A stretch of DNA of 60,363 nucleotides from Zancudomyces culisetae (lineage: Eukaryota > Kickxellomycota > Harpellomycetes > Harpellales > Legeriomycetaceae), in assembly GCA_001969505.1 (NCBI GenBank), contig LSSK01000166.1:1-60363 (forward strand), read 5' to 3'. A model generated the notes under the pieces. That model was not told the DNA's origin. It was given only the letters and a program-made list of their open reading frames with translations, and did not search any database. This document shows, piece by piece, positions 31,742 to 43,566 of this stretch; position 1 is the first letter of the stretch; each line of letters begins with the position of its first letter. The position numbers and the translations under genes are program-made.

Positions 31742-34477
31742 CTACTTTACAAACCTACGTCTACGGAATACTACATTACAATCTCTGTCTGGGTTTTCTG
31801 GGCATCTGGTGATGTATATTTTGTCTGGAAACATGTGTGGTTGGCCAGTTGCTGGATCAACGTTGTTTGGACCAAATTCACAATCATTTGGTATTTCAAA
31901 TTCGTATTCTCTGAGCAGGTTCGCCAACACAGTGTATATTTCGGTCCATGCCAGGTTCCTGCCAATGCATATCCTAACACCAAGAGAGAATGCAATAATT
32001 TCCTTTTTCATTTCCTCCCCATTGGGCCCCAAGTACCTATCAGGGTTAAATACATGTGGATCCTTCCAAACTCGCTCATCATAGTGGATACCCTCCAAAA
32101 AGATATTGATTATATGATCTGGTGGAATGTAGTAATCCGAAAGCTGGAAGCCGTCTTCTGAACTGTCTCTTGGAAAAGTACCACCAACAACGGTTCTGTA
32201 CCTCATGGCTTCAAGAATTACAGCAGTAAAATAATGAAGTTTCTTTCTTCCCTCATTTACTCTGATAAGCTGTGTTCTATCGGGAAACTCTCTGTCTATT
32301 TCCTCTACTACTTTTTTGTAGATATGAGGGTACAGAGTACAGACATGCAAGAAATATGTCATGGTCATACTCGTGGTATCTATTCCAGCAACCAATATAG
32401 TACCCAATTCTACGTGTATTTGTGCTCTTGTTATCGGTTTTCCATCAATACTTTCTTTGTTATCGATAATCATCTGCAATATATCTTCCTTTACATTTTC
32501 TCGTCCAATCTTCTCAATCTGCGCATATCGGTCAGAGATAGCATTATCTCTGAAAGCCATGTATTTCTTGAAATCTTTTATCCTGAACAGTCCAAGATAC
32601 CGTTTAATAGGCTTCAAGATTGGAAATTTTGCCGTTTGTATAGCTGCATTAACTGAATCATTCACCCACTGTGTCAAAGGATGTCCACCTGAAGGCACAG
32701 CGCCAATTTCTCTACCAAAAATCATGTGGCCGATTACGTCTGTAGTCACGCTCTGGAAATATTTGTAGTAATTGACCTTGGCTTTGCCATTTCCTGCCTC
32801 GATCAGCTGAGTTAGCTTTTTACTGAGAGCAAGATACCCATCTCTCAGAATTTGGTCTTCCATATTTGCCAAGCTGGTAAATGTAAATACTGGCCCAATC
32901 TGTCGTCTTCGCATTCTGTTATACGCTTCATCACTGGTAGTGAATATGCTTTGTTCAATGAAAGATAGACTCTCGTATTCTTTTGATTTTGGATATTTGT
33001 AGGTAGCCAAAAGTTTTTTTGCATCAGACATGGTCGTGATTGAGACACTTTTNNNNNNNNNNNNNNNNNNNNNNNNNNNNNNNNNNNNNNNNNNNNNNNN
33101 NNNNNNNNNNNNNNNNNNNNNNNNNNNNNNNNNNNNNNNNNNNNNNNNNNNNNNCCCCAAGTACCTATCAGGGTTAAATACATGTGGATCCTTCCAAACT
33201 CGCTCATCATAGTGGATACCCTCCAAAAAGATATTGATTATATGATCTGGTGGAATGTAGTAATCCGAAAGCTGGAAGCCGTCTTCTGAACTGTCTCTTG
33301 GAAAAGTACCACCAACAACGGTTCTGTACCTCATGGCTTCAAGAATTACAGCAGTAAAATAATGAAGTTTTTTTCTTCCCTCATTTACTCTGATAAGCTG
33401 TGTTCTATCGGGAAACTCTCTGTCTATTTCCTCTACTACTTTTTTGTAGATATGAGGGTACAGAGTACAGACATGCAAGAAATATGTCATGGTCATACTC
33501 GTGGTATCTATTCCAGCAACCAATATAGTACCCAATTCTACGTGTATTTGTGCTCTTGTTATCGGTTTTCCATCAATACTTTCTTTGTTATCGATAATCA
33601 TCTGCAATATATCTTCCTTTACATTTTCTCGTCCAATCTTCTCAATCTGCGCATATCGGTCAGAGATAGCATTATCTCTGAAAGCCATGTATTTCTTGAA
33701 ATCTTTTATCCTGAACAGTCCAAGATACCGTTTAATAGGCTTCAAGATTGGAAATTTTGCCGTTTGTATAGCTGCATTAACTGAATCATTCACCCACTGT
33801 GTCAAAGGATGTCCACCTGAAGGCACAGCGCCAATTTCTCTACCAAAAATCATGTGGCCGATTACGTCTGTAGTCACGCTCTGGAAATATTTGTAGTAAT
33901 TGACCTTGGCTTTGCCATTTCCTGCCTCGATCAGCTGAGTTAGCTTTTTACTGAGAGCAAGATACCCATCTCTCAGAATTTGGTCTTCCATATTTGCCAA
34001 GCTGGTAAATGTAAATACTGGCCCAATCTGTCGTCTTCGCATTCTGTTATACGCTTCATCACTGGTAGTGAATATGCTTTGTTCAATGAAAGATAGACTC
34101 TCGTATTCTTTTGATTTTGGATATTTGTAGGTAGCCAAAAGTTTTTTTGCATCAGACATGGTCGTGATTGAGACACTTTTTGGACCTATCCTAATAGTGT
34201 GTCCATACTTTTTATGGAGGTTTCCCAGGTATGTATAGCAATTTCCGCGCACAACCTGTAGATCAAATGGAAGACTTGTAAATCTACTCCACCATGGGCC
34301 GGGGATCTTCTTCAATGGGTCAAATATTGTTACCACAAGGAGCTTAACCGCTACATAAGTACTTAGTGCCGCGACCAACGTTTTGCCGTTAAAAATAAAC
34401 TTCAGACCATGAACGTCCAGCTTTTTAAGAAGCTGTGACACATGTAATGACTCTAAACTCTTACTAAGGCACGACAT
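31742..34477 (-). CDS. Cytochrome P450, split by an assembly gap
   Basis: As assembled, the frame runs through a 102-N gap and reads 911 residues with the central part present twice. If the duplicated 1026 nt and the Ns are collapsed, the length is 535 residues, normal for a microsomal P450. Order: N-terminal hydrophobic anchor, proline hinge (KKIPGPWW), I-helix (AGIDTTS), K-helix ExxR (EAMR), PERF-like 'FNPDRYLG', and the haem loop FSLGVRICIG with the Cys ligand. The sequence resembles fungal class II monooxygenases of the benzoate-hydroxylase-like groups; the substrate is not predictable. The gene is probably intact in the organism; the break is in the assembly. Confidence 0.9.
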   Translation of the reverse strand: MSCLSKSLESLHVSQLLKKLDVHGLKFIFNGKTLVAALSTYVAVKLLVVTIFDPLKKIPGPWWSRFTSLPFDLQVVRGNCYTYLGNLHKKYGHTIRIGPKSVSITTMSDAKKLLATYKYPKSKEYESLSFIEQSIFTTSDEAYNRMRRRQIGPVFTFTSLANMEDQILRDGYLALSKKLTQLIEAGNGKAKVNYYKYFQSVTTDVIGHMIFGREIGAVPSGGHPLTQWVNDSVNAAIQTAKFPILKPIKRYLGLFRIKDFKKYMAFRDNAISDRYAQIEKIGRENVKEDILQMIIDNKESIDGKPITRAQIHVELGTILVAGIDTTSMTMTYFLHVCTLYPHIYKKVVEEIDREFPDRTQLIRVNEGRKKLHYFTAVILEAMRYRTVVGGTFPRDSSEDGFQLSDYYIPPDHIINIFLEGIHYDERVWKDPHVFNPDRYLGXXXXXXXXXXXXXXXXXXXXXXXXXXXXXXXXXXKSVSITTMSDAKKLLATYKYPKSKEYESLSFIEQSIFTTSDEAYNRMRRRQIGPVFTFTSLANMEDQILRDGYLALSKKLTQLIEAGNGKAKVNYYKYFQSVTTDVIGHMIFGREIGAVPSGGHPLTQWVNDSVNAAIQTAKFPILKPIKRYLGLFRIKDFKKYMAFRDNAISDRYAQIEKIGRENVKEDILQMIIDNKESIDGKPITRAQIHVELGTILVAGIDTTSMTMTYFLHVCTLYPHIYKKVVEEIDREFPDRTQLIRVNEGRKKLHYFTAVILEAMRYRTVVGGTFPRDSSEDGFQLSDYYIPPDHIINIFLEGIHYDERVWKDPHVFNPDRYLGPNGEEMKKEIIAFSLGVRICIGRNLAWTEIYTVLANLLREYEFEIPNDCEFGPNNVDPATGQPHMFPDKIYITRCPENPDRDCNVVFRRRRFVK
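32027..33052. repeat. 1026-nt direct duplication, copy A (contig end)
   Basis: Aligns base for base with 33155-34180, with one difference noticed (C at 32243, T at 33371). It ends exactly where the Ns begin. Confidence 0.95.
33053..33154. other. Assembly gap, 102 N
   Basis: A run of 102 Ns between the two copies of the P450 segment. Confidence 1.
33155..34180. repeat. 1026-nt direct duplication, copy B (contig start)
   Basis: Starts at the first base after the Ns and is the same length as copy A. The two form a suffix-prefix overlap of the flanking contigs. Confidence 0.95.
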
Positions 34478-35977
34478 CCCTGTTGCTAATTCAAGAAATC
34501 ACAATCAATTTTTCTTTAATATCTTTTCTTTTTGCAACTAGTTTGCTAGACTTGTTATATTTATACAAAAATAGAAAATATTTACAAGCGTATATTGAGA
34601 AAAATAATCGATAGCAACCTAAACACTTCATACACATATTTTCATTCGCAATAAAGACGAATTCGCCCGTTTATTTTTTAATGCGAGCTTAAACGTAACC
34701 AGTAGAAGCCCAAAAGCTCATTATATACACTCTAGAAGCGTTCAAATTATGCACAAACTAGACTATGTCAACAAAAGTATTATTCTTGGGTAGCAAGATC
34801 TTGTGTTAAAAGAAAGTTGAAAAAAAAGTACATAAACGTTTTTGTTTGGTCGTTTTTCTCCGCTCTCAAACACAATAGGTCCATTTGTGAGCCCAGATGT
34901 CACGTTTTTCAACCAAGAAAGTTGTTAAGCTGCTTGGTTGTTGGTGTATAGTTTGAATATATTCAAGCACCTAGACCAGGCCACAATTATTTAATAACTC
35001 TTTTTTTTTCCACAAAGTGGGCTTTGTGAACATTACACTTGCCTGTTTAATTTTTTTTTGTTGCTACCTGGGTGTGGTATAGGAACTTATTATTAATATG
35101 AAGCTTAAGGTTTAGCTCAAGAGGTTGAATTATGTTATATGTTGACTAGATCAGGACATTTTTTCTACATTCCATAGTTTCCACCCCCTCATCATTATCC
35201 CGCATGCTATGGTTGTTGACTATTTTGAATCTTTTATTAAAAGTGTTAGTTCTACTTTGACCATATCTTACATCTATGTTGGATTACAGCCTTAAAAAAA
35301 TCAAACTCCGCGCACGCTTTCAATATGCAAGAGCCAGCCACACATTTTCGAGTTGGACCCAAGAAATATGAACGCTTAAGCCATCAATAATAGTTTTGGA
35401 TGGAATACCACCAACACTAGCGCTTATTTAATGCGTTCCTAGATGCCAAAGATACCCATCCCTATCACCACTTCCCCGTTTTGGAGGGTAATTTGGGTTT
35501 TTATGAAATGTAGGTTTTGCTAGTAACTTTAACATAAAATAAGGAGCTACTCGAAGCAAGTTTAACAAAGAAATTCTCAATACCAATATGAAGATCAAAA
35601 GTATTGTATTACAAAAAGTAGATGTAAAAAAAGGCAGAAATTTAGAATTGGTGGTTTAGGCGCTTCAAGATGATATGAAGCGTGTAATCCGTAAACATTT
35701 CAAATGAGTTATAGATGTTCTATGCAACGAAGGCGGCTAGAAATAACCGGATAGAGGAGCAATGTCTGGTTTTAAGTGTGTACTTTACAACATAAAAAGT
35801 ATGCAAGTTTGGTCATCGAAAATCACCATCTACAATTGGAAATACGAACTAGTCTTTTGTTTCTGTCAGTACTTTTTCCCGAGGATACCGACTAATCCTA
35901 GTGAAATAAAAGTAAGAAAAACAGGCACAAAAAAACAAAGGTGGGTAAATTTTTTTTTTAGTTATGCATATAACACT
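34478..35977. other. Intergenic, no gene seen
   Basis: 1.5 kb AT-rich region upstream of the P450 gene (minus strand) and downstream of the START gene. The ORF at 35762-36031 has no recognisable features. Confidence 0.5.
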
Positions 35978-37470
35978 CTACAAAATGTATTTGGCTCTTT
36001 TAGAAAAGGGATTGAAGATAATTCTTCTTAGAACTACCGACGTAATTATTGCAACTATAATAGCAAAGTAATATTTCCTAAAACCACTAGATGCTCTATC
36101 AATTAGCCTTCCTAGCAACGATACATTCCCAACAGACTTCTGCTGGCTTTTTTGGGAGGAAAGCTGTGCTGCACCGCTTTGAACTGCGTTGCGGTTGCTT
36201 CCAAAGAAAAATGATAACAGCGGGAGCGTAGCTGGTGTGCTGCTAGTCTTTTTATGTTCAACCTCGTTGACCAGTCTGCCAATACATTTGCCGATGCCCT
36301 TTACCATCTTTTTTTCCAAAAACATATACATCGAAGTTGGCTTTACAGTGCCACCATTTCGCGCCGGGCTTGAGGCAAAAAGTTTACCAAGACCCAAATC
36401 TGCATCAAAAACCCAATATAGTTTGCTTTTATTTTCACTTAGCCGGAGTATCTTGAATCCAGTGGCCAGAATGTTCACTCTAACCGCAGATTCCGATGAA
36501 ATATCCTGTACTCCGTAAAAATCGGTGCCTCGCTCAACAATGGTATATTCTACCAACCCTACCTTCTCATCAAAGATTTCTTTGATATTACTTACTACAA
36601 CTGCATCCCTAGCAGGTACAACTTTCCAAACTATTTCCTTGCTTCTATAGTAATTGATGGTTGTATGCGTATCAAATCTGTAGACCTCCTGGGCAGTATT
36701 TACCATTAAATCCCATAGCGGCCTTTTAGACACGTCGCTGATAAACTTTGATACTTCGGATATCTCGGCATTCACATCTGTTTCTACAACGATGGCATTA
36801 CTTTTAACAACATTCGAATTTCTATATATTTTCATTGTTGTACTCTCGTCAATTTTTTCCCAGTCCCCGCTTTCAGTGCGTGCGTGTAAAATACATGATT
36901 CTAAAGAGTTGTGTGCTTGATTGATAGTAGCTACATACTCTTTAGCATCTCTTGCTTGCAGTTGTTTCTTGTTTAAACTTTCTATAGTCTTGTTAAATCG
37001 GGTGACGAGTTTTTCCATTTTTCGCTTTCCATTTTCCTTTTGATATGACTTTGAATGCGAATCAGCACGCTTGCTACTAGTTTGCCTCTCAACATTCACA
37101 TTTGCTATCGGTGTTGATTTTTCCGCCGCTGATGCTTGCTTGTCCTCCTGAATTTGTGTCGAAGACTCCACCATTTCAACGTGCTCAGCTTTAAGTAAAT
37201 TTCGTACAAAAACCAATGCCAAAATGGACAAAGGCACCTGTAATGTTGTCCTTCGAAATACTATTCAAGCAGAATTTGATGATTTTTATCATAGATTTTC
37301 AATAGACTGCCAGAACTTAATACAAAAACAATGTACTTACTTTCAACATTAGAAATTAGAATCGAAAAAACCGTGGCAAAACCAGCAAAGAAACTCAAAA
37401 GTATACCCCCCACAAAGTCTCCGCTGGCTCTCAAATTCACTCGTTCCCCTGTATCCTGATATGTGGCCAT
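35978..37470 (-). CDS. Membrane-anchored START-domain lipid-binding protein
   Basis: Exon 1 is 37341-37470 (MATYQDTGERVNLRASGDFV...) and exon 2 is 35978-37260. The 80-nt intron has donor GTAAGT and acceptor GAATAG, and the join is in frame (…SNVE-I-FRRTTLQVPLSIL…), giving about 470 residues. The N-terminus has two hydrophobic segments (GGILLSFFAGFATVFSILI and VPLSILALVFVRNLL). A START fold spans about residues 165-360, with 'WEKIDESTTMKIYRNSN', 'FISDVSKRPLWDLMV' and 'IVWKVVPARDAVVVSNI'. A C-terminal hydrophobic segment (YYFAIIVAIITSVVL) precedes a basic tail. START domains carry sterols, phospholipids or ceramide between membranes. Flanking membrane anchors suggest a contact-site or ER role, which is inference. 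Confidence 0.8.
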
Positions 37471-38184
37471 TTTTTTGACGATTTTATTGTAACATTTGTT
37501 CTCTTTGTTCTCCTTGCTGTATATGTTTTACACGTTCACAGTTGATTGTGTTGCTGGCTGCTGTTAACCAAGAAGAGGATTTCTATAATCTGTGATAATT
37601 TAACAACCGTAAAATAAAATCAGGTCATTCCCAATTTTGACACATGCAGTTCTTTTTTAACATTTTCAAGTCTATTCACCTGAGCAAATTGATGGGAGGA
37701 TGCACTAAAGATTTAATACCCGCAATTTATGAATTATGTGCATTCATTGGCTGTACGAGAAGTAAGGTTGAAAAAAATTAATGCAAAACCGCTTCCAATA
37801 ATCATTGCAAAAATTGATAATAATGCTGAAAAAGAAAAGAAATAGATACTGATCTACTAACTTAAGCAAGATGGGTGAGAGGAGGATATTGTGGTCATAA
37901 TGTGTTTTTAGCAAGTAGATTATACATTCGCCTTTTTATTCGAACTTTGGTGATTAAAGAGAAAAACTAGCAAAAATAAAGAGCATGGTACTTGCTGTTA
38001 ATGGGTAAATGCAAAAGAGGTCTGTGCCTCCTACCTTACAACATTATTTTCGCGGGCACGGATTTCGATTTGATTTCTGTTTGTGTTATTCAACACTAGA
38101 TACAACCACTACACAAACCACTGATCGCCCTCCTATTGAATGAAGAGTATTTAATTGTAAATTTTCGCCATTTGCACGATTACT
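37471..38184. other. Intergenic spacer
   Basis: 714 nt between the START gene (5' end) and the MFS gene (3' end), both on the minus strand. It presumably contains the START promoter. No ORF of note. Confidence 0.5.
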
Positions 38185-39555
38185 TTATAGCGGTCCATGT
38201 CTGAGCCTGGGTATATTCTTTCGGCAATAAAACCGCATCAAAACCATTGTGATTCCACTGATATAGAAGAATACTGCTCCAAAAATGATAACCGGTGTAT
38301 AGTTCGTTTTTTTTCCAAGTGTGTCAAAAATGAGCCCTAATAACGGCGCTGCACATAGATTGGTAAGTCCAGAAACCATGAAAAATAGCCCATTTGCCTG
38401 AAGTAATATATGTGATTGATAGTTATTGCTGAGTAGCACCGGTCCCAACGCAAAGACAGATGAGGAGCAGAGACCATATAGGGCGTAAAACACAATGTGC
38501 AATGCAAAGCTTTTATTGGACATCCATAGTGCCAGCATCAGAGTTCCGGCTGAAATATTTGTAAATATTAGTATGTTTATAGGCCCTGCTCTATGTGATA
38601 TGAACATAACAACTATACGTGCAAGCAGTGCCGACGCATTAAATACTATGACCAGGTAATATGCGGTTGATTTGGCCATCCCAAGATCAATAACACTTGC
38701 TGGAAAGAATAAGATGGGGACCATATATCCAACATTCAGGGTAATCATCGCAACACACAGAAAAAGCATATATGGGTCTTTTAAGAGCGCTAATGAAAGT
38801 GGATACCTGGAGAACTTGATTGGAGTCCGTGGGTATACAAAGATAAGGCTTAATAGAGCAACAGAAAAAAATATAATGCCCAGTATTCTGAAAGCCCAAT
38901 CAATCCCTCCTAATCTTTCTATGCAGAGGGTGATAATAGGAACCAACACCATTCCACCAAGCACACTACCTGAAGAGCCCAATGTCACCGCTGTTGCCCT
39001 CCTCTTCACAAACCAACCAGCTGTTATTGAAAATACTAGATTATTCAATATTCCTACTGATATGCCGTAGATAAGGCCTTGAGTCATTATTAATTGCCAT
39101 ACCTGATTGCTGAAGCTCGCAAGAATCATCGCAGAAGTTCCAGCTATAAGGGTTAGTAGCATTGTTTTTTTTATACCAAGCAAAGAAGATAAGGGTCCGG
39201 AAAAAATACCGGATATCGATACAGCAGCGTTGTTTGTAGAACCGATCCATGAAATAGTTGAGGCTTTTTCGTGCACAAACATCGTTTTCAGATAATATGC
39301 CTGAAATATACCATAAACCATGAATACACCGAATGCAACAAATACATTCATAAGACTCAAAACGGATAGAAACCAAGCATATGAACTATCAGGTCTTTTC
39401 TCTCCTATGACGCCGTCACCATTGGCGTCAGCATTTTCAACGTGGCTTTTTTTTTCCGAGTTGTCGATCTCATTCTCGCGTTCTATAAGAATGCTCTCCC
39501 TTTCTATGTATTGCTCTTCAATTATTTCGCCGCCCATTTTCCTTTGTAGTATCAT
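38185..39555 (-). CDS. MFS transporter, monocarboxylate porter (Mch) family
   Basis: 456 residues, one exon. An acidic N-terminal tail of about 55 residues is followed by 12 predicted membrane segments. The first segment begins 'DSSYAWFLSVLSLMNVFVAF', the motif typical of MCT/Mch proteins ('DGGYGWVVV..AF...G' type). 'SWIGSTNNA', 'AGWFVKRRATAVTLGSSGS' (loop 4-5 signature) and 'GLGFDTLGKK'-like 'LIFDTLGKK' fit the family. Yeast Mch proteins are plasma-membrane or vacuolar porters; several do not carry monocarboxylates (Mch5 carries riboflavin), so the substrate is open. Met7 (39537) is an alternative start. Confidence 0.88.
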   Translation of the reverse strand: MILQRKMGGEIIEEQYIERESILIERENEIDNSEKKSHVENADANGDGVIGEKRPDSSYAWFLSVLSLMNVFVAFGVFMVYGIFQAYYLKTMFVHEKASTISWIGSTNNAAVSISGIFSGPLSSLLGIKKTMLLTLIAGTSAMILASFSNQVWQLIMTQGLIYGISVGILNNLVFSITAGWFVKRRATAVTLGSSGSVLGGMVLVPIITLCIERLGGIDWAFRILGIIFFSVALLSLIFVYPRTPIKFSRYPLSLALLKDPYMLFLCVAMITLNVGYMVPILFFPASVIDLGMAKSTAYYLVIVFNASALLARIVVMFISHRAGPINILIFTNISAGTLMLALWMSNKSFALHIVFYALYGLCSSSVFALGPVLLSNNYQSHILLQANGLFFMVSGLTNLCAAPLLGLIFDTLGKKTNYTPVIIFGAVFFYISGITMVLMRFYCRKNIPRLRHGPL

Positions 39556-42317
39556 TTATTCATATTATTTTAAAGTATAACATTGCTGTATTCCCTTTTC
39601 TGACTCTTTTCACGTTCTATTGCTTTTGTATGGTTTTACCTTCTTTTTTTTTAAACACAAAAAAAGCAGCATCTTGGCCAACCAAATGCTTTAAGTAAAG
39701 ATTAATTTGGATTTATCAAACAAAATTGTAGATAATCCTACCCGGTTTTTGAATCCTGAAGATTGCTATACTCCCGAAAAAATTTTTTTTTGCTAGGACA
39801 GGATCATATTTGTTTTTCGAGCCCAAGAAAAAAAAAGACGCAACGGAGTCACCATCTGCGCTTGAGATATCATAAAACATAATGTTGAGAGTGCATGTGT
39901 AAAGTTGGGTAGTGCCCCCCCCCCTTGTTCTTGTGACCTTCTTTTTCAAACACATGTATATTCATGTAGATATGCGGACATAGCATACTATCACTGAATT
40001 TTATGTATTCCACAACCTATTCTGAACATAAAAGGATCATACTCAGCGTTGTAAGCAGAACTAGCTAAATGTTAGAGAAAGGGTTATATATTTGACCCTA
40101 CCGAGTTTAATATTTACATATACACCAACAAACAATCGCATTTTTATGCTAGCGATATCAAAACATGAGGCATAGTTTATAAAATATCTCGAATGAAAAA
40201 AGGAAGGCAAGTGTGGCTTAGCTCAAATATATTAAGAGAATGGATATGGTTTATTCTATCCCTAGGTTTATTCCATTGTTTGTTGTAAGCAATAAAATGG
40301 ATATAATAATGTTAAAAATCAAGAAACAAACAAAAAACAATCTGTTTGTAGATGTAGATTTATACGAGGGTTATTTCTTTTATAAATAGAGTTTTTCTAC
40401 TGATGAATGTGGGAGAGGGCAAGTTGGTAAAAACTAGTATGGATCAAACATGATGGCTCTAATAACAAGAATAAAATGGATAAACAAAGGTATCATATAC
40501 CTAAAGTGTATTAAGGTTGGTGAGCCAACAAAGTGGGAACATGTGATATTTGGGTTTGGATTTGGATTTGGATTTGAATTTGAATTTGGATGACTGCATA
40601 CCACCCTGTGCATATATCTGTAGGATGTTATCGGAAGATCACGCCAATATTTTCTGGTGGTCTTTCAGTGTGGTTGGTTGTGAAAGTGGGTACTGGGAAA
40701 TGTTTTTAAGCACAAATATTCTAGTAATACAAAAACCTAAAATAGCACTGAAAATTACAGAGCTAAAATTTTTTTTCAAGAGGAGAGAGAAAAAAAAGCG
40801 GGCAAGGAAAGGAAAGGAAGGAAAAGGAAATGAAAGGAAAGGAAAGGAAATGAAAGAGCTTTCAAAAGCATGCCATAATTTTCCTGAGCTCTATGATACT
40901 TAATTTCAAAGTTATATGTTTGCAATGTGTGCAATATTCACAAAATACGATTCTTTTATCCACCAATTGGTTGCTTAAACGAGCAAATAAATCAAAACAT
41001 TAAACCTTGGGAGGAAGAGGTTAAAGGAAGCCAATCTTTACCTGCTTGTGTTTTTTTTTTCAAGAGGTTACTAATTTTGGGCTTATTTAATTTTTATTGT
41101 GACCAATATTTGCCATAAAGTCATTATTTTCAAAATAGGAGGCCAATGGTCAACAAAACTTAAAGCAGATATTTGGTGAATAGGGAAATATCAAAAATAT
41201 GATTGAGTAATTACAAAATTTTCGATTAAGCAATTGTAAGGTTTACAAGAAAGTAAATCCAAAAACAAAAAAAAAACAACAAAGATAGAGATAGTCATTG
41301 AGCAAAAACTGGATGGCTGAAATACATACCCAAAATACAATCCAGTTATCATCGCCTATTAATAAAAACTTTTTACTAGTGGTTTGTACAAAACAAATTA
41401 AATGTGACAAATGATATATTCATAACAGTTTAGTAAAAGGTGCAACAAAAAAAACTTTGGAAAAAAGTATCAATAGTTGAAAAAATTTAAAATGTTGGAC
41501 AATAAAAGTTCCTCGATAAAATTACGAACCCCAACCAGCACCAATTATTCAGATCAATAAATGAACTAGTATTTACCGCTTTTTTAAAATGTGATTTCGC
41601 TAGAAACTAATAAAATTTGATGTACTCTCACCAATTGTTAATAAGAGCAATACTTTAAGTTACATAATTAACATGGCGAAATACCTTTTGACTTTACAAC
41701 TTTAAAAATATGGAGGTATAAATAAAAAACACATTTCCTATCTGTATCAGCGATAATATTGTTAAAATAGACTAAAATAATTTTCCTTGAACAAAAGTCG
41801 AAAACAAGACATTTTTTCACAACCTCGCTGTCAGGCTTAAGAGAAAGTTTAGTCAATAAGGAACACCTTCATCTGAATTTGTAGGTTAACTATTAGTATT
41901 TCTACGCTTATTTACAAAAAGGTAAGAGTAAATGATGAATGGTGAATGGTGAATATTTGTTAGTAGAACTGCTAGCGTGTGTGCTGTGATACATGCAGGA
42001 CATAAGCCCGATACTATAGCGCTTCGCTTTTATATATGTATATGTTATTATCCCCTTCAACCGTGAAACTGTTTTTCTTTTACTACTGGTTTCTCGTGTT
42101 TCGTATACTTTGCGAAGGGGAGTGTCAACTGGATGCATACTAACCAGCTACACTGCAGTGCTATATTTGCTTGTTGTATGAAATGTGGTGGGAGGAGGAG
42201 GAAGGACGTAGACTCTTTTGTGTACTCAATCTATAACTTTGGTTATTAACTTTCTATTCTTAGAACACTCGAAGAAAATATCTGCAAGATATATATTACA
42301 GCTCGGAAACTTGAAAC
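39556..42317. other. Gene-poor intergenic region
   Basis: 2.8 kb between divergent MFS and Ecm33-like genes. It holds a TTTGGA/TTTGAA hexamer repeat (40551-40591), a purine tract of AAGGAAAGG units (about 40803-40855), a C10 run near 39916, and triple GAATGGT units at about 41937-41953. No supported gene. Confidence 0.5.
40551..40591. repeat. (TTTGGA/TTTGAA)n hexamer repeat
   Basis: About seven tandem hexamers alternating TTTGGA and TTTGAA in intergenic DNA. Confidence 0.85.
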
Positions 42318-43566
42318 ATGTACAAAGGAATAGTATTAGCACTTTCTACTGCTGCTGCAGTTCTAGGTAACAACTCAAACTAAATACATTACAGATTTTG
42401 TCATCAGAATAGTGACTTATTTATTTATTCTAATGCTTTATCTTTTTTTTTGTGAAACCGTATCATTAGGACAATGCTCAAGTGATATTACGATAAGCGA
42501 CCAGAGCGGAGTAGACGCCATCGGCGGATGTTTGAAGTTTAAAGGCTCAATCAAAATAGATTCTTTTTCAGGCTCATCCATAACTCTGGGCTCTCTGCAA
42601 ACCGTCGAAGGGGACATTATGGTAAATAACAGCTTTAACCTTGCTACTATTTCCATGTCCAAACTTGAGGCTGTTTCAGGAAAGTTTTATGTCGAAAACA
42701 ATATTCAAGCTGTTGGTGTCAATGTTCCATCGCTGTCATCTGTCGGTGACTTTCAACTTGTCAACAACCCAAATCTGTCCACATTAACCTTTAGGAACTT
42801 GGGTGCGGCAAAAACATTCCGCCTAGTTCAGTCCTCCGTCAGCACCTTGGGAGCGTTGAATTTCCCTCAGATCCAGGATTTGGAGTTTAGCGATAACTCC
42901 TTTTTGAGCTCAGTTACTCTGCCTAATCTTACTGAAATTACCGGAACGGTCGTTCTTGTAAACAACAAACCCGATATGGTCGTGAAATTCCCTAAATTGG
43001 ACTCCATTGCCAAGCAACTGACTGTTATGAACGCAGCTAGCATGAATATGACTTCACTATCAAAAACCACAGGAACACTAAACTTTAGAAACAATGACTT
43101 TGACTCTCTTGACTTCCCTGGACTTGGAAATGTGTCTATCGATATTCAAATAGTTGGAAACAACAATCTAAAAGACATGAGCTTCCCTGTTCTTCCTTCA
43201 ATCTCTGGTGGTTTGGTAATTCAAGATAACCCCCTCATTACTGAAATCAAGGACACCTACTTTAGTGCCCTCAACTACGTCAAAGGTGCTCTCATTATTT
43301 CTGGTCCAATCTCAAACATCACATTCCCAAAACTCACTAGAGTCGATGGTGCCATTAACATCACCTCCACTGTAGATCTAGACTGCAACAAAGTGAGGGC
43401 TGCTTTGGCCTCTAAGGGAAAATCCAGATTTAGTTGCAAAGCTAAAGCATCATCAGGATCCGATGTGAGCACAGACAGTTCTGCACTCAGCCTCACCGTC
43501 AAGCCCACTCACCTCTTTGGCTCTTTGATTATTGGTGCACTTTTTGCCGCCGTGTGCGCATTCTAA
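42318..43566 (+). CDS. Ecm33/Sps2-family GPI-anchored cell-wall protein
   Basis: Two exons: 42318-42366 and 42470-43566 (103-nt intron, donor GTAACA, acceptor ATTAG), total 381 residues. Exon 1 supplies a signal peptide (MYKGIVLALSTAAAVLG) just before mature Cys (QCSSDITISDQSG), as in Ecm33. The body is a right-handed array of short leucine-rich, receptor-L-like repeats ('L..V.G.....NN..L', 'FPKLDSI', 'NNDFDSLDFPGLGNV'), with N-glycosylation sites. It ends in a Ser-rich stretch and a hydrophobic tail (HLFGSLIIGALFAAVCAF) without a charged end, i.e. a GPI attachment signal. The family maintains cell-wall integrity at the plasma membrane or outer wall. Confidence 0.93.

Noticed and set aside
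31742-34477. True tandem P450 domain duplication
   Set aside because: The copies abut the N gap at the exact bases expected for overlapping contig ends and collapse to a normal P450 length.
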